A DNA stretch of 35,168 nt from Opitutaceae bacterium (GCA_028822375.1 JAPKDW010000013.1:1-35168); one strand, 5' to 3'; counted from the stretch's first letter, positions 1 to 8,717 are shown. Notes: generated from the sequence alone by a model not told the origin. A program made the numbers and translations.

Positions 1-131
1 GCCAATCCGTAGCCAACCTTGATCTCGGGATCGATCACTTGCGCCTTAAAATTCGATTCGGCTGCCAGGGAGACTCCGCAAATATTGAGAGCGAAAGAGA
101 ATGTGACTATTCGATTGAGGGAGGCATTCAT
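1..131 (-). CDS. Secreted VCBS/FG-GAP-like protein, N-terminus only
   Basis: The gene reads out of the window at position 1, so only the first 43 codons are visible. It opens with ATG at 131. The N-terminus is a typical Sec signal peptide: a short positive start (MNASLNR), a hydrophobic core (IVTFSFALNICGVSLA) and a probable cleavage after LAA. The mature start (FKAQVIDPEIKVGYGLA) resembles the opening of planctomycete and verrucomicrobial VCBS/FG-GAP beta-propeller proteins, which continue into DVDGDG-type calcium loops. That assignment rests on a short stretch and is an inference; the secretion signal is seen directly. The start lies one base past the stop of the upstream 80-codon gene, so translation is probably coupled. 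Confidence 0.6.
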   Translation of the reverse strand, partial: MNASLNRIVTFSFALNICGVSLAAESNFKAQVIDPEIKVGYGL

Positions 132-132
132 A

Positions 133-375
133 TTAATTGGTTTTCATCTGACGTTTAGAAATCTCCGTAGAGTGATAAAACAGGTTCACGTTCTCTAGGC
201 TTTGTCGTTCGATTTCCGGAAGCGCGTAACTCTTTCTCGATTTTTCGAGTTCCTTCAAGTAAGCTCGCAGCTCGCCGACACTATCGTCAACCGATTTGAT
301 GCAGTGCAGGTAATCTTTCAAGTGTCGTTGATATTTCCAGCGTATAAGCTCTTTGCCTTTCAGGTCGGCTTTCAT
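133..375 (-). CDS. Hypothetical 80-aa basic protein
   Basis: I do not recognise this small protein. It is rich in Lys, Arg and Glu, has no signal peptide or membrane segment, and the middle ([19 protein letters not shown]) looks like an amphipathic helix that could form a coiled coil. The ATG at 375 has a weak purine-rich GAGG about 9 bases upstream. Its TAA ends one base before the ATG of the following secreted-protein gene, which supports it being a real, translated member of a two-gene unit. The opposite-strand open frame over the same stretch looks like a shadow. Function unknown. Confidence 0.5.
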   Translation of the reverse strand: MKADLKGKELIRWKYQRHLKDYLHCIKSVDDSVGELRAYLKELEKSRKSYALPEIERQSLENVNLFYHSTEISKRQMKTN

Positions 376-406
376 GAAAGCCTCGTTTTTCTCTTCATAA
401 TGTCCT

Positions 407-490
407 GGTTGCGAGCGGCCATATTTCCACTACAAATTCGATCAAATGGTATAATTGATGAGAATGACCGCTCGGAGATCGGTCGCTACC
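407..490. repeat. REP-like element, GGTAGCG family
   Basis: The space between the PHP gene and the 80-aa gene holds a hairpin-type repeat. Its 25-base right half (466-490), read on the minus strand, begins GGTAGCGACCGATCTCC and matches 31347-31371 at 23 of 25 positions. A degenerate inverted partner starting GGTTGCGAGCGGCC lies at 407-420. The GTAG foot followed by a GC-rich stem is the usual layout of REP elements. Confidence 0.55.
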
Positions 491-516
491 CATGCAGGGA
501 TGAAGGATAATTCGAT

Positions 517-2055
517 CTAAGCTTTTCTAAAATACACTGGCGAGCTCCAGGCCCATTGATCGTTTTGCTGACGAACTCGGATGTAGTAGTTGTCTTCCTC
601 TTCCCCATGGTCTGTCCAATCGAAAGACCATTGGAATTCATGTCTCAACGGAGCACGATGAAAACGATAAGCGGGCGAATCCATACCTCCTAAATGGCCT
701 GTCCGAGCACCGGCTATAAGACGCTCAAGCGGCATCGTTTCTTCTTTCCCGTTCAGATTCGCCTGAATCGATGCTCCTACGGGCATCTCGACTTCCAGGC
801 AAATCCCTTGTGATGCATTGGTCGAGTTGTTGGGGTTGCTACGCGTGACCGTTGAAAACCGAACAGAGCGAGCGTCTTTTTGCGACCATTTGGAATCATA
901 GAAGCCTCCGTCTTCATTCGCATCGCCTTCAACAGGAGAAACCACTTCGCGCCCACGGAATCGAGGTTCAACTCGAATGATACGTCCTGCCGACAAGCCA
1001 AGTTTGACTTCCCATGGAGTCGCCTTATTCCGCTCTCCCCAACCCAGCTCTAGATAGATCAAAGTACGAATAGTATCCGAAACCTCAGGTGAATCAATGT
1101 CGGTCTGCGATACTCGATGAACCAACTCATTGTTCTTGATGATATCCACGTAATCAATAGCGCCGCCGCCCTGGATATTCACTTTGATTTCACGCGATGC
1201 GCTGGGCGTGATGACAGAACCCATGGGGGCTCCATTGAGCGTGTATTCCAATTGGATCCGATCGCCGGTTAAAGCATAGGTTCGCCGCTCCTGCAGCGCT
1301 TTCCAAATCGACTGTCGATCCCGGCCATCCGACCAGAGTCCGGTCACTCCATGGCCATAGCTTCCCGGGTGACCGCTATGGTGATCCGTGTGACCCGAAA
1401 ACCCAAATACATGACCCAAGCTCAGGCCATACTGAATCGTACTTTCCCAATCGGATCCACCCATCGAGTGCAAGAAAGGACGTGTATTCTCGCTGGACTC
1501 CGAGCATCCGTGCATCGAAAGCAATTCGATAAACGGCCCCCACTCCGCATCGTAGGTCGACCAATTAATGCCGCGCGTCCCTGTCCGGTATCCAATGTGA
1601 TGTGGGAAGGCGATACTCTCGACGCCTTTGCTCTTTAGGGCAGCTAGACGTTCGTGCAAGTCCGGTATGCTATCTGCATAAATGATTTCGCCTTCGAAAT
1701 TCTTGTAGAGAATCGTTCGATCTCCATCCGCGTTCGAATGGATTTCAAAGCCAGGAAAAACAACGAATGAATCTTCATCATTGAAACCCTTCAAGGTATC
1801 CATCATTCGAGGCCAGTCGCGCTTTAACTTTGCAAAACCTTCCTCGTGAAAATCGATGATGTATTGAATTCGCTCATCAGGTTCAGGCATATCCGGCCAA
1901 TGCGCGTGACCGGTAATCGAAACGAAATCCAATTGTTCGCGAGCGTTCTTCAAGGCGTCTTCCAAGGAACCATGCCCATAGGAAAGTGCGCAGTGATTAT
2001 GTAAATCACCGAACAGCAAGGATTGATTTTCGTAAGAATCTAGATGAGTTTTCAT
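517..2055 (-). CDS. PHP-fold metal-dependent hydrolase (DUF3604/CehA-like)
   Basis: A cytoplasmic protein of 512 residues without a signal peptide. The N-terminal half carries PHP-superfamily metal-binding motifs: FGDLHNH (residues 15-21, HxH), ITGHAH (47-52), FPGFEIHS near 100, AFPHHIGY near 150 and GHTDHHSGH near 222. PHP-fold enzymes hold two or three metal ions and hydrolyse phosphoesters or related bonds. DUF3604 and CehA-like members often have unknown substrates. The C-terminal half, from about residue 270, looks like beta-sandwich sequence with no catalytic motif I can name. It is the last gene of the cluster that includes the Gfo/Idh/MocA oxidoreductase, starting 21 bases after that gene's stop, so it probably acts in the same sugar or uronate pathway. 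Fold assignment is fairly firm; the substrate is unknown. Confidence 0.75.
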   Translation of the reverse strand: MKTHLDSYENQSLLFGDLHNHCALSYGHGSLEDALKNAREQLDFVSITGHAHWPDMPEPDERIQYIIDFHEEGFAKLKRDWPRMMDTLKGFNDEDSFVVFPGFEIHSNADGDRTILYKNFEGEIIYADSIPDLHERLAALKSKGVESIAFPHHIGYRTGTRGINWSTYDAEWGPFIELLSMHGCSESSENTRPFLHSMGGSDWESTIQYGLSLGHVFGFSGHTDHHSGHPGSYGHGVTGLWSDGRDRQSIWKALQERRTYALTGDRIQLEYTLNGAPMGSVITPSASREIKVNIQGGGAIDYVDIIKNNELVHRVSQTDIDSPEVSDTIRTLIYLELGWGERNKATPWEVKLGLSAGRIIRVEPRFRGREVVSPVEGDANEDGGFYDSKWSQKDARSVRFSTVTRSNPNNSTNASQGICLEVEMPVGASIQANLNGKEETMPLERLIAGARTGHLGGMDSPAYRFHRAPLRHEFQWSFDWTDHGEEEDNYYIRVRQQNDQWAWSSPVYFRKA

Positions 2056-2076
2056 AACGCTCCGTCGTGGGAGGTT

Positions 2077-3297
2077 TTATAGTTTTTGCATTGCTCCTTG
2101 TTCGTCAAAGGACTCTCTTGCGCCCAATACCATTTCCAACGATTTCAAGCCATCTTGAGCATCGCATACTGGGTCTGCTCCGTCGCAAAACTCCCGCATA
2201 TGCTTAACGAGGTTTTTGTCCGATCCGTAATGCGAGGAGTCGAAGTTTTCTCCACCGGCAAAAAACGTCTCGGTTTCTCGACCATGATTCGTGTAGCTGC
2301 GGATCATGCTATCCGAGCGCGAAAGCACTAGTCGCCCTGAGTCTCCCACGAGCTCAAGGGTTTCGCCATCGGGAGCTAGCGGTCCGAAAATAGTGAAAAA
2401 CAAATTCCCCACTACGCCTCCGCCTAGTTGCATATTCACGCTTCCGAAATCCTCGACATCGCTGTCGGGGCTGAATACGCACGCATCTTGCAATGCTCGT
2501 TCATCATTTGGATTCGGATTCGTAAACGTGCGACTAACGGTTTCCTTCGATTCTTCTAGGGCGTCAGATCGGCGATAGGCGCATTCGCGATCGCACTCGG
2601 AGCATCGAGCGGGCGCAGTTGGGTCAGGCTTGAACACTCCCGAACGTCCGCCAAAAGCGCTCATTGCTCCGCAGTCCGAGCTCGCCATCCAGCGAAACAC
2701 ATCGAAATGGTGACTGCATTTGTCGTTTAAAGGTCCACCTGACCACTCGCGTTTTCGGTGCCATCCCTGCAGGTATCGGCTGTAAGGAATGATCGAACGC
2801 AGGAGTATCATTTGCAACGAACCTACCGCCCCGCCATCCAGCAATTCTTTCATCTTCAACCAAGAATCTTCGTAACGTCGAGTGAACCCCATCAGCAAAC
2901 GATTTCCGGTACGTTTCTCTGCATCGGCAATGATTCGCCCGTCCTCGAGGGTAACGGAAATTGGTTTGTCCAAATACACTTTCTTTCCCGATTCCAAAGC
3001 GGCGACCGCGTGCTCGGCATGAGCGTCCGTATGCGAAGTGATAATGATCAAATCAATCGATGGATCCGCAACCATATCTCGATACGTTTCGAATCGGCTC
3101 ACCTCTACTCCACTCCCGATCGACGCGTAACGTTTCTCGAGTTCGGTAGCCGCGTAGTCGGAGCTTTCTTTCGAGCGGTTCGATACTCCAACAATCAGTA
3201 ATCCCGTTTCTTCGGAACTATCTACCATATTGAAGCCAATATGCTGAAGTCCTCGAGCCCCGCATCCAATGATGCCTACCTGTATAATATCTTTCAT
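2077..3297 (-). CDS. Gfo/Idh/MocA family NAD(P)-dependent oxidoreductase
   Basis: A 406-residue cytoplasmic oxidoreductase. The N-terminal Rossmann fold shows VGIIGCGARG with GxGxxG at residues 11-16. The family's active-site signature EKP appears as YLDKPIS near residue 110, with Asp for Glu. The family oxidises or epimerises sugars, inositols and sugar acids with a bound nicotinamide cofactor. A CSECDRECAY cysteine cluster occurs near residue 235; similar clusters are found in many relatives and could bind a metal. The start at 3297 opens directly into the Rossmann strand. The gene lies between the permease and the PHP hydrolase on the same strand, suggesting one catabolic unit. The substrate cannot be read from sequence. 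Confidence 0.88.
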   Translation of the reverse strand: MKDIIQVGIIGCGARGLQHIGFNMVDSSEETGLLIVGVSNRSKESSDYAATELEKRYASIGSGVEVSRFETYRDMVADPSIDLIIITSHTDAHAEHAVAALESGKKVYLDKPISVTLEDGRIIADAEKRTGNRLLMGFTRRYEDSWLKMKELLDGGAVGSLQMILLRSIIPYSRYLQGWHRKREWSGGPLNDKCSHHFDVFRWMASSDCGAMSAFGGRSGVFKPDPTAPARCSECDRECAYRRSDALEESKETVSRTFTNPNPNDERALQDACVFSPDSDVEDFGSVNMQLGGGVVGNLFFTIFGPLAPDGETLELVGDSGRLVLSRSDSMIRSYTNHGRETETFFAGGENFDSSHYGSDKNLVKHMREFCDGADPVCDAQDGLKSLEMVLGARESFDEQGAMQKL

Positions 3298-3310
3298 AAT
3301 TCGTGTCGAA

Positions 3311-3376
3311 GGTGCTCAGCGCTTTAGCCTGAGCAGCGCCTTGGGTGTTTTACTCAGGCTAAAGCTCTGAGCTACC
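3311..3376. repeat. Inverted repeat, REP-like (GGTAGCTCAG family)
   Basis: Two arms of about 23-24 bases, 3311-3333 and 3353-3376, are near-perfect inverse copies around a 19-base loop. Read inward, the arms are GGTGCTCAGCGCTTTAGCC and GGTAGCTCAGAGCTTTAGCC. It fills the 86-base gap between the permease and the oxidoreductase and could also act as a transcript-stabilising hairpin. There is no T-run to make it a standard terminator. Confidence 0.6.
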
Positions 3377-3383
3377 TAATCTT

Positions 3384-4613
3384 TCAATTATCTTTGTTCA
3401 GATCGTACTTTTGCTTGTCGTGGAAACTCAGAATAAAGAAAACCGTAATTCCGGCTGTAATGATTCCGGTTGTATTGAAAATCCCACTCCAGTCATATAA
3501 AAAACCGTCAACCGTGCTGGGGTTTTTGGTCGAGATAAACCCCGCCAAATTTGATCCGAAGAATTTGCCGAGTCCCAGAAAAACCAACATGAACAACCCT
3601 TGAGCTGCCGAGCGGTAACGCTCGCCCGCTTTGAGGTCCACGTAAATGGATCCAGTAACATTGAAGAAATCATAACACGCTCCATGAATCAAAATAGAGA
3701 AAATGATGAGATACTCTGCGTTAACCGAAATACCCGCAAAGAGGAAATAGCGGATAGACCAGAACGCCAAGCCCAAGGACATCATCCATTTCAAGCCGAC
3801 ACGACCAATCATCCACGGAATGAATACCATGAACGCAGCCTCCGATACCTGACCCAACGACATTTTGCTCGCCACATTGCTCACGCCGATGTCGTTGAGA
3901 AACATATTAAAGAAGGCGAAATACATTTGAATGGGTATTCCGATTAGCAAACTAGCGCCGAGGAAAATGGAAAAGCTCCGTTGCTTTAAAAGACTGAGCG
4001 CCTCGAAGCCAAAAACCTCTTTGATTCCGATTTTCTCTCCCTTGTTTTTCACCGGAGTTGGTGGCAAAGTGAAATTGTAAATTCCTAGAATGGCTGATGC
4101 AACAGCTGACATAATCAACGGTACGGCTGTGGCTTCGACATTGGGAATAAACTTTCCCAAAAGCATATTCACCGCTAAACCTGCGAATACCCACCCGATC
4201 GTTCCGAAAAGGCGAATGTAAGCGAAGTACCTTCGCGGCATATGATGAAAGACGATCGAGTTACTCAATGCTTCCGTAGGCGTATAAATGATACAGTAAA
4301 TAAAGAGCGCCCAAAGAAACGTCGTCGGATCGGTTATCTGCGAAAGGATCAACATAATGACCCCTGCAGTGATATTCAAAACGCCTAAGACCCGCTGAGT
4401 CGGAAAGAATCGATCCGCCACCATGCCCACGAAGAATGGGGAGATAATTGCTCCAATCCCAAAGAGACTGTACGAGAATCCGATAAAGGTGCCCGGCTGC
4501 TCCATACTCTTCCCCAGATAAGTTCCCAGCGTTACGAACCACGCTCCTCGCGTGAAATACTGCAAGAGCATCATTAGCGAAAATCGCACCTGTTTTGATC
4601 GTAATTCGTCCAT
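3384..4613 (-). CDS. MFS permease, nucleoside:H+ symporter (NHS) type
   Basis: An integral membrane transporter of 409 residues with about 12 hydrophobic helices. The opening (LRSKQVRFSLMMLLQYF, then WFVTLGTYL) and the first loop (FVGMVADRFFPTQRVLG) match the NHS/NupG branch of the major facilitator superfamily. In this phylum NHS-type permeases often sit in sugar or sugar-acid clusters, so the substrate need not be a nucleoside. I chose the ATG at 4613 (MDELRSK). The longer open frame would begin with TTG at 4664 inside a hairpin repeat and would add 17 residues unlike the family. It is flanked by two oxidoreductases on the same strand, presumably importing their substrate. Confidence 0.82.
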   Translation of the reverse strand: MDELRSKQVRFSLMMLLQYFTRGAWFVTLGTYLGKSMEQPGTFIGFSYSLFGIGAIISPFFVGMVADRFFPTQRVLGVLNITAGVIMLILSQITDPTTFLWALFIYCIIYTPTEALSNSIVFHHMPRRYFAYIRLFGTIGWVFAGLAVNMLLGKFIPNVEATAVPLIMSAVASAILGIYNFTLPPTPVKNKGEKIGIKEVFGFEALSLLKQRSFSIFLGASLLIGIPIQMYFAFFNMFLNDIGVSNVASKMSLGQVSEAAFMVFIPWMIGRVGLKWMMSLGLAFWSIRYFLFAGISVNAEYLIIFSILIHGACYDFFNVTGSIYVDLKAGERYRSAAQGLFMLVFLGLGKFFGSNLAGFISTKNPSTVDGFLYDWSGIFNTTGIITAGITVFFILSFHDKQKYDLNKDN

Positions 4614-4643
4614 AATATCGAAAGTCAAATTGCTAGTAAGTGA

Positions 4644-4676
4644 AGGTAGGGCTGCTTGGGACAAGCAGCCCTACCT
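4644..4676. repeat. Perfect inverted repeat, GTAGGG REP-like hairpin
   Basis: Two perfect 15-base arms (4644-4658 and 4662-4676, AGGTAGGGCTGCTTG and its complement) surround a 3-base loop. The foot carries GTAG. It lies between the Tat-signal oxidoreductase and the permease on the transcribed strand, so it would form a very stable mRNA hairpin between the two genes. Confidence 0.75.
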
Positions 4677-4685
4677 CAAAACCTC

Positions 4686-6005
4686 TTAAAACGCTCTGTA
4701 ATTGCGGGTCAGGTACCGATTCGCAGCCCTGTTATTCGTCACCTGCATTGCTTCGGCATTCCACTTCAGTTTCTTGCCAGGAAAACGATTCGCAACCACG
4801 CCTAGCTGAAGCGCTTCGCAAAGCGGTCCTCCGTAGCTGAATGGCGAGCCGGTTTTTCCTTCGCCCAAACAAGCATTGGCCCATTGCCCGTGATGATCGA
4901 TTGGTTTGAGTTTCGGACGCGGTACGCTCCGGATCAATTCCGCAGGCAAGGTTTGAGGACCACTCTTATGCTCAACAATCATGCTCCCCTCCTCCCCTAC
5001 CATAACGCAGCCCTGCTCGGGCAATTTACGTCCCTCGGGCAATTCGATTCCCTTTATGCCGTCGAGAGGAGCGTATTGACCATCATACCAGCGCCACTTC
5101 AATTTCTCAGTGGTGCGCGAGGTCGCAGGAAATTCGTATTCGACCCTATTCTTCGATGGGTGGGCAAATCCATTTGACGGCCGACAAGTTGTTCGCACCC
5201 AATTCGGAGCGGTCAGTTCAAGCACGCGATACGGCGTATCGAAAATATGAACACCCATGTCGCCTAGGGTTCCTGTTCCAAAATCAATCAGTTTACGCCA
5301 ATTCCCAGGATGGTAGAAATCATCTTTGTAAACATGCTCAGGAGCTACTCCCAGCCAAAGATCCCACTCAAGGGTCCCGGGAACAGGGTCTGACTTCAGC
5401 GACATTGCTGGTTCGTCGCGTCCCCATTCTTTGTTTGACCAGACGTGGACCTCGCTGACCTTGCCGATCAACCCGCCACGGATATATTCGCTCGTCATGC
5501 GATACCCAAGTCCGGCGCTATTTTGAATGCCCAATTGAGTCACCAGTTGTTTCTCCTCAGAGAGCAATCGAAGCGCGCGATTTTCATGAACATTGTGGGC
5601 CAATGGCTTTTCGCAATAGATATGCTTGCCGAGCTCCATCGCAGCCATCGATACCGGAGCGTGCATATGGTCGGGCGTGGCGACCATTACCGCATCGATA
5701 CGACTATCCATTGCCTCTAGCATTTTTCGGTAGTCCCTGAATTGAGTAGCCTTCGGACAAAGGATCGCTGCTTCGTCCAAAGCCAGGCTATCGACATCGC
5801 ATAGGGCCACTACATCGACGTTATCGAGTCGAACGATACTCTTTAAGTCTATGGCTCCCCGCCCACCCACGCCTACTTGAGCAACTTGCAAGCGACCATT
5901 AGGCGAGTTTGCCCAGGATCGGCTTGAAAGGATGGAGAAAGCTGCGAAGGCGCCGGATGTCTTCAGAAAATGGCGCCGCGAAAGCGATTGTTGGGGTGAT
6001 TTCAT
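4686..6005 (-). CDS. Tat-exported Gfo/Idh/MocA family oxidoreductase
   Basis: A 439-residue oxidoreductase with a twin-arginine signal, SRRHFLKTSGAFAAF, at the extreme N-terminus, followed by a hydrophobic stretch and a Rossmann fold (QVAQVGVGGRGA). The EKP motif is intact (IYCEKPLAHNV). Tat export fits an enzyme that folds with its nicotinamide cofactor before reaching the periplasm; periplasmic Gfo/Idh/MocA proteins are common in Planctomycetes and Verrucomicrobiota. I place the start at ATG 6005, which puts the RR motif in normal position; an upstream ATG at 6047 would add 14 residues before the Tat motif. It is the first gene of the minus-strand cluster and diverges from the AraC gene, a likely regulator. 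The substrate is unknown. Confidence 0.85.
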   Translation of the reverse strand: MKSPQQSLSRRHFLKTSGAFAAFSILSSRSWANSPNGRLQVAQVGVGGRGAIDLKSIVRLDNVDVVALCDVDSLALDEAAILCPKATQFRDYRKMLEAMDSRIDAVMVATPDHMHAPVSMAAMELGKHIYCEKPLAHNVHENRALRLLSEEKQLVTQLGIQNSAGLGYRMTSEYIRGGLIGKVSEVHVWSNKEWGRDEPAMSLKSDPVPGTLEWDLWLGVAPEHVYKDDFYHPGNWRKLIDFGTGTLGDMGVHIFDTPYRVLELTAPNWVRTTCRPSNGFAHPSKNRVEYEFPATSRTTEKLKWRWYDGQYAPLDGIKGIELPEGRKLPEQGCVMVGEEGSMIVEHKSGPQTLPAELIRSVPRPKLKPIDHHGQWANACLGEGKTGSPFSYGGPLCEALQLGVVANRFPGKKLKWNAEAMQVTNNRAANRYLTRNYRAF

Positions 6006-6118
6006 AATGAGGGGATCAGTTTCGAGATCGTCACTTATCATTCGCATTTTCGATCAATCGACAAGACCGTTGCCTTATTCTTTTTGGTATATTCTGTGTT
6101 CTAACTGGAATTCTAGAA
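6006..6118. promoter_or_regulatory. Divergent promoter region between oxidoreductase cluster and araC-type gene
   Basis: A 113-base AT-rich spacer separates the divergent starts at 6005 and 6119. This is the usual place for an AraC-family operator controlling both directions. I could not pick out a convincing -35/-10 pair or direct-repeat operator by eye. Confidence 0.4.
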
Positions 6119-6997
6119 ATGAACAGCTACCGCGCATCCATAGGAAACATCGAAAGGGAGATCCATCACCGCTTCATCGAAACTGATCCTGCGAATGAGC
6201 TCATCTCGACTGGATTCCACATGGGATTGCCCGAGCTTCAGACTCGCAAGGTCGATGCAACCCAGCCTGAATATTCAATCTCCTACATTCTCCAGGGCGA
6301 AGGCGAATTCACCGACAACCACGACAATGTTTTTCCGTTTTCGCCTGGCTGCATCGTTCAGCGCTACCCAGGCATGCCTTACAGCATTCATCGCCCGAAA
6401 TCGTTCACTCATCTCGAATTCTTCCTTATTCTTCCCCGATCGCTTTTCGAGAGTTTTACCAAAACCGGGATCATTCAGAATCAATATTCTGTCTTCGACG
6501 CTGGAATCGATTCGGTATTCATAAACAAACTATCAACCTTCGTTCACCAGTTCACGACGTCGACCAACAATGACACGCGTTTCATTCTTATGGAGACGAT
6601 CGCCTTAATCATCGATTGTTTCAAACGAGACCGATCCTTGCTACACGATAGCGAGGATAGACGATTGATCGAGCAAGCCTGCCTCCTTTTAAGCGACGGT
6701 TTCGAAGAAAAGCTGAAACTTGAAGCGGTTGCGGACAAATTGGGGCTTTCCTACGAATCCTTCCGTAAGAAATTTCGCGCGTACAAGAACATCTCCCCTG
6801 CTCAATACCGTATACAAAAGCGCATAGAACAAGCGATGACGCTTCTCATTGAAGACAGCATACCCATCAAGGAAATCGCTTTCAATTTGGGCTACTCCAA
6901 TGTGGCGAACTTCGCCAAGGTTTTCCAGAAAGCTACGGGAGCTCCTCCAGCTACATTTCGATCCGAGCATCGCAAACGCATAGAGCGAAACGCGTAG
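6119..6997 (+). CDS. AraC-family transcriptional regulator
   Basis: A 292-residue regulator with normal AraC architecture. Residues about 45-125 form a cupin-like sensor (YSISYILQGEGEFTD, FSPGCIVQRYPGMPY). Residues about 200-285 hold two helix-turn-helix motifs: LEAVADKLGLSYESFRKKF, then IKEIAFNLGYSNVANFAKVF with the family's GYSNVANFAKVF signature. Such proteins sense a small sugar-like ligand and activate adjacent catabolic genes. It diverges from the Tat oxidoreductase and is the only regulator in the cluster, so it probably controls the permease and oxidoreductase genes. The ligand is unknown. Confidence 0.9.
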   Translation: MNSYRASIGNIEREIHHRFIETDPANELISTGFHMGLPELQTRKVDATQPEYSISYILQGEGEFTDNHDNVFPFSPGCIVQRYPGMPYSIHRPKSFTHLEFFLILPRSLFESFTKTGIIQNQYSVFDAGIDSVFINKLSTFVHQFTTSTNNDTRFILMETIALIIDCFKRDRSLLHDSEDRRLIEQACLLLSDGFEEKLKLEAVADKLGLSYESFRKKFRAYKNISPAQYRIQKRIEQAMTLLIEDSIPIKEIAFNLGYSNVANFAKVFQKATGAPPATFRSEHRKRIERNA

Positions 6998-7040
6998 AAC
7001 TATAGCTCGATGACTAAGGAATGTCGTCGCTTCGCTAGAA

Positions 7041-7060
7041 TATCTCGGCAAGCCGAGATA
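7041..7060 (+). terminator. Hairpin downstream of the AraC gene
   Basis: A perfect 8-base stem, TATCTCGG and its complement, with a 4-base loop lies 44 bases after the AraC stop. No T-run follows, so it may be a weak or factor-assisted terminator, or only an mRNA-end hairpin. Confidence 0.4.
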
Positions 7061-7186
7061 AATAAGGTTGGCTCGCATCTCGCCAAAAAAGTTCTTTGGT
7101 CAAAATAATTGGCCACAAAGAGGCACGAACAACCAGGGCCGCGTGAGATCGCTTGAAATTGCTCTTCCGCCGATTGATCGCTCGCT

Positions 7187-8566
7187 TCAAAGCCCTGGTG
7201 ATTTGAATACCAAGAGTTTCTCCTGGGTCATCTCATGCATTGTGCGCGGAATACCTCCGACTCCCATACCTGAGGTTCTTCTTCCCGCAAAGGGCATCCA
7301 ATCGACGCGAAATGCCGTGTGGTCGTTTATCATCACCGCCGATGCGTCCAATCGCTTGGCAGCGTAGAACGCTTGATCGATATCCTTCGTGAATACCGAT
7401 GCTTGGAATGCCACAGGCAAACTATTTGCCCGCTTTATTGCATCGTCAATTTCATCGTATCCGTAAATGCAGGCCACTGGACCGAATATCTCCAAATTCG
7501 AAACGCGACTATTTTCAGAAGGCTCCAAAAGTACAGTCGGACTAAAACACGTGTCCGAAATCCGTTTGCCACCGCACAAGGCTTGCGCCCCATCTGCCAC
7601 TGCTTCATCGACCCACTCTTCTACTCGATCGACTTCTCGCGGTAGGATCAATGGGCCAACTTCGGTGTCAGGCAAACGAGCATCGCCGGTTTTCAATTTG
7701 CGAACCGCAGTCGTGAAGGCTTGGGCGAACGCATCCTTGATGTCGTTGGACACGAATATCCGTTGAACGGATACGCAGACCTGTCCCGCGTGGTAGAATG
7801 CGCCCTTGACCAATGGAGCCACTATCGCGTCGATATCGACATTGCTGTCGATGATGGCCGGAGCCGCGCCACCATGCTCCAACGCGCAACGCGTTCCCGG
7901 AGCCAGTTTCGAACGCAAGTACCAACCAACCTTTGCGGAACCGATGAAAGAGAAAAAGCGAACCCGTTGATCAGTCACCAACAGCTCCGAGCCTTCGTTA
8001 TCGAGAATTGCCAACTGACACCATCCTTTCGGTAGGCCTGCTTCGTGAAGCAAACCTACGAGCTTAACGCAGGATAGCGGGGTCGTTAGAGCCGGCTTTA
8101 TGATAACGGCGCACCCATTTGCTACTGCGGGAATGACTTGGTGGACGACTAGGTTAAACGGATGATTGAATGCGCTGATCGCGACGACAGTGCCGATCGG
8201 CTCGCGAGTAGTGAAGGCTAAACGGTTTTCCGAACTAGGCGTCAGGCCCATTGGGATTTCCTCGCCAGCCTGAGCGTTTAAGGTCTCGATCGCGTTTCGA
8301 ATTCCTTGTATTCCCCGATCCACTTCGACAGTGGCATCAGCCAGAGGTTTGCCGCCTTCGCTCGCAATCAGCATGGCTATCTCTTCTCTAATACCAGAAG
8401 CTTTATCTATGACTTTTTCCAGAATCTGAATACGCTCGTGTTTCGACAGAGGGCTCTCGCTCGCTCGCTGAGCATTTTGAAAAAGGCCTTCGACGGCATC
8501 GTTAGGCGTAAACTCGAGGGACCCGATCGTCGATAGATCGAAGGGCGACTGTACTTCTAGCATCAT
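7187..8566 (-). CDS. NAD(P)-dependent aldehyde dehydrogenase
   Basis: A soluble 459-residue member of the aldehyde dehydrogenase superfamily, which oxidises an aldehyde to an acid. Catalytic residues are all present: Asn134 in SAFNHPFNL, Glu230 in CALEHGGAAP and the nucleophile Cys264 in YHAGQVCVSVQR. The FIGSAKVG cofactor loop and EIFGPV motif are intact. The AGQVCVSVQR form is typical of lactaldehyde, glyceraldehyde and phosphonoacetaldehyde dehydrogenases rather than betaine aldehyde enzymes, but the substrate cannot be settled by eye. The first two codons are both ATG, so either may be the start. It follows the acetolactate-synthase-like gene by 171 bases on the same strand, and a REP pair lies between them. 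Confidence 0.88.
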   Translation of the reverse strand: MMLEVQSPFDLSTIGSLEFTPNDAVEGLFQNAQRASESPLSKHERIQILEKVIDKASGIREEIAMLIASEGGKPLADATVEVDRGIQGIRNAIETLNAQAGEEIPMGLTPSSENRLAFTTREPIGTVVAISAFNHPFNLVVHQVIPAVANGCAVIIKPALTTPLSCVKLVGLLHEAGLPKGWCQLAILDNEGSELLVTDQRVRFFSFIGSAKVGWYLRSKLAPGTRCALEHGGAAPAIIDSNVDIDAIVAPLVKGAFYHAGQVCVSVQRIFVSNDIKDAFAQAFTTAVRKLKTGDARLPDTEVGPLILPREVDRVEEWVDEAVADGAQALCGGKRISDTCFSPTVLLEPSENSRVSNLEIFGPVACIYGYDEIDDAIKRANSLPVAFQASVFTKDIDQAFYAAKRLDASAVMINDHTAFRVDWMPFAGRRTSGMGVGGIPRTMHEMTQEKLLVFKSPGL

Positions 8567-8629
8567 TTATTTATTGGATCGTCAATTGATAGACTGTCAA
8601 AGAAGTCGAAGATTTCTCCGCTGCCTAAT

Positions 8630-8717
8630 TGTAGGAGCGGGTTTACCCCGCGATAATGCCTGTCTATATCATAAAAATTAAAAATCGCGGTCCACGCTTA
8701 GCGGGACCGCTCCTACA
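8630..8717. repeat. REP doublet, TGTAGGAGCGG family
   Basis: Two inverted units face each other. The left begins TGTAGGAGCGGGTTTACC and the right, on the minus strand, TGTAGGAGCGGTCCCGC; each carries its own GC-rich stem, and an AT-rich spacer separates them. The GTAGGAGCGG head matches the well-known Pseudomonas-style REP foot. It occupies most of the gap between the aldehyde dehydrogenase and TPP-enzyme genes. Confidence 0.8.

Noticed and set aside
4614-4664. TTG start 17 codons upstream of the permease ATG
   Set aside because: It lies in a perfect hairpin repeat and adds residues unlike NHS permeases; ATG 4613 is the better start.
7132-7199. ACCAGGGC/GCCCTGGT inverted repeat spanning the aldehyde dehydrogenase stop
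   Set aside because: Arms of eight bases are 52 bases apart with no GTAG foot; it could be chance and one arm is coding.
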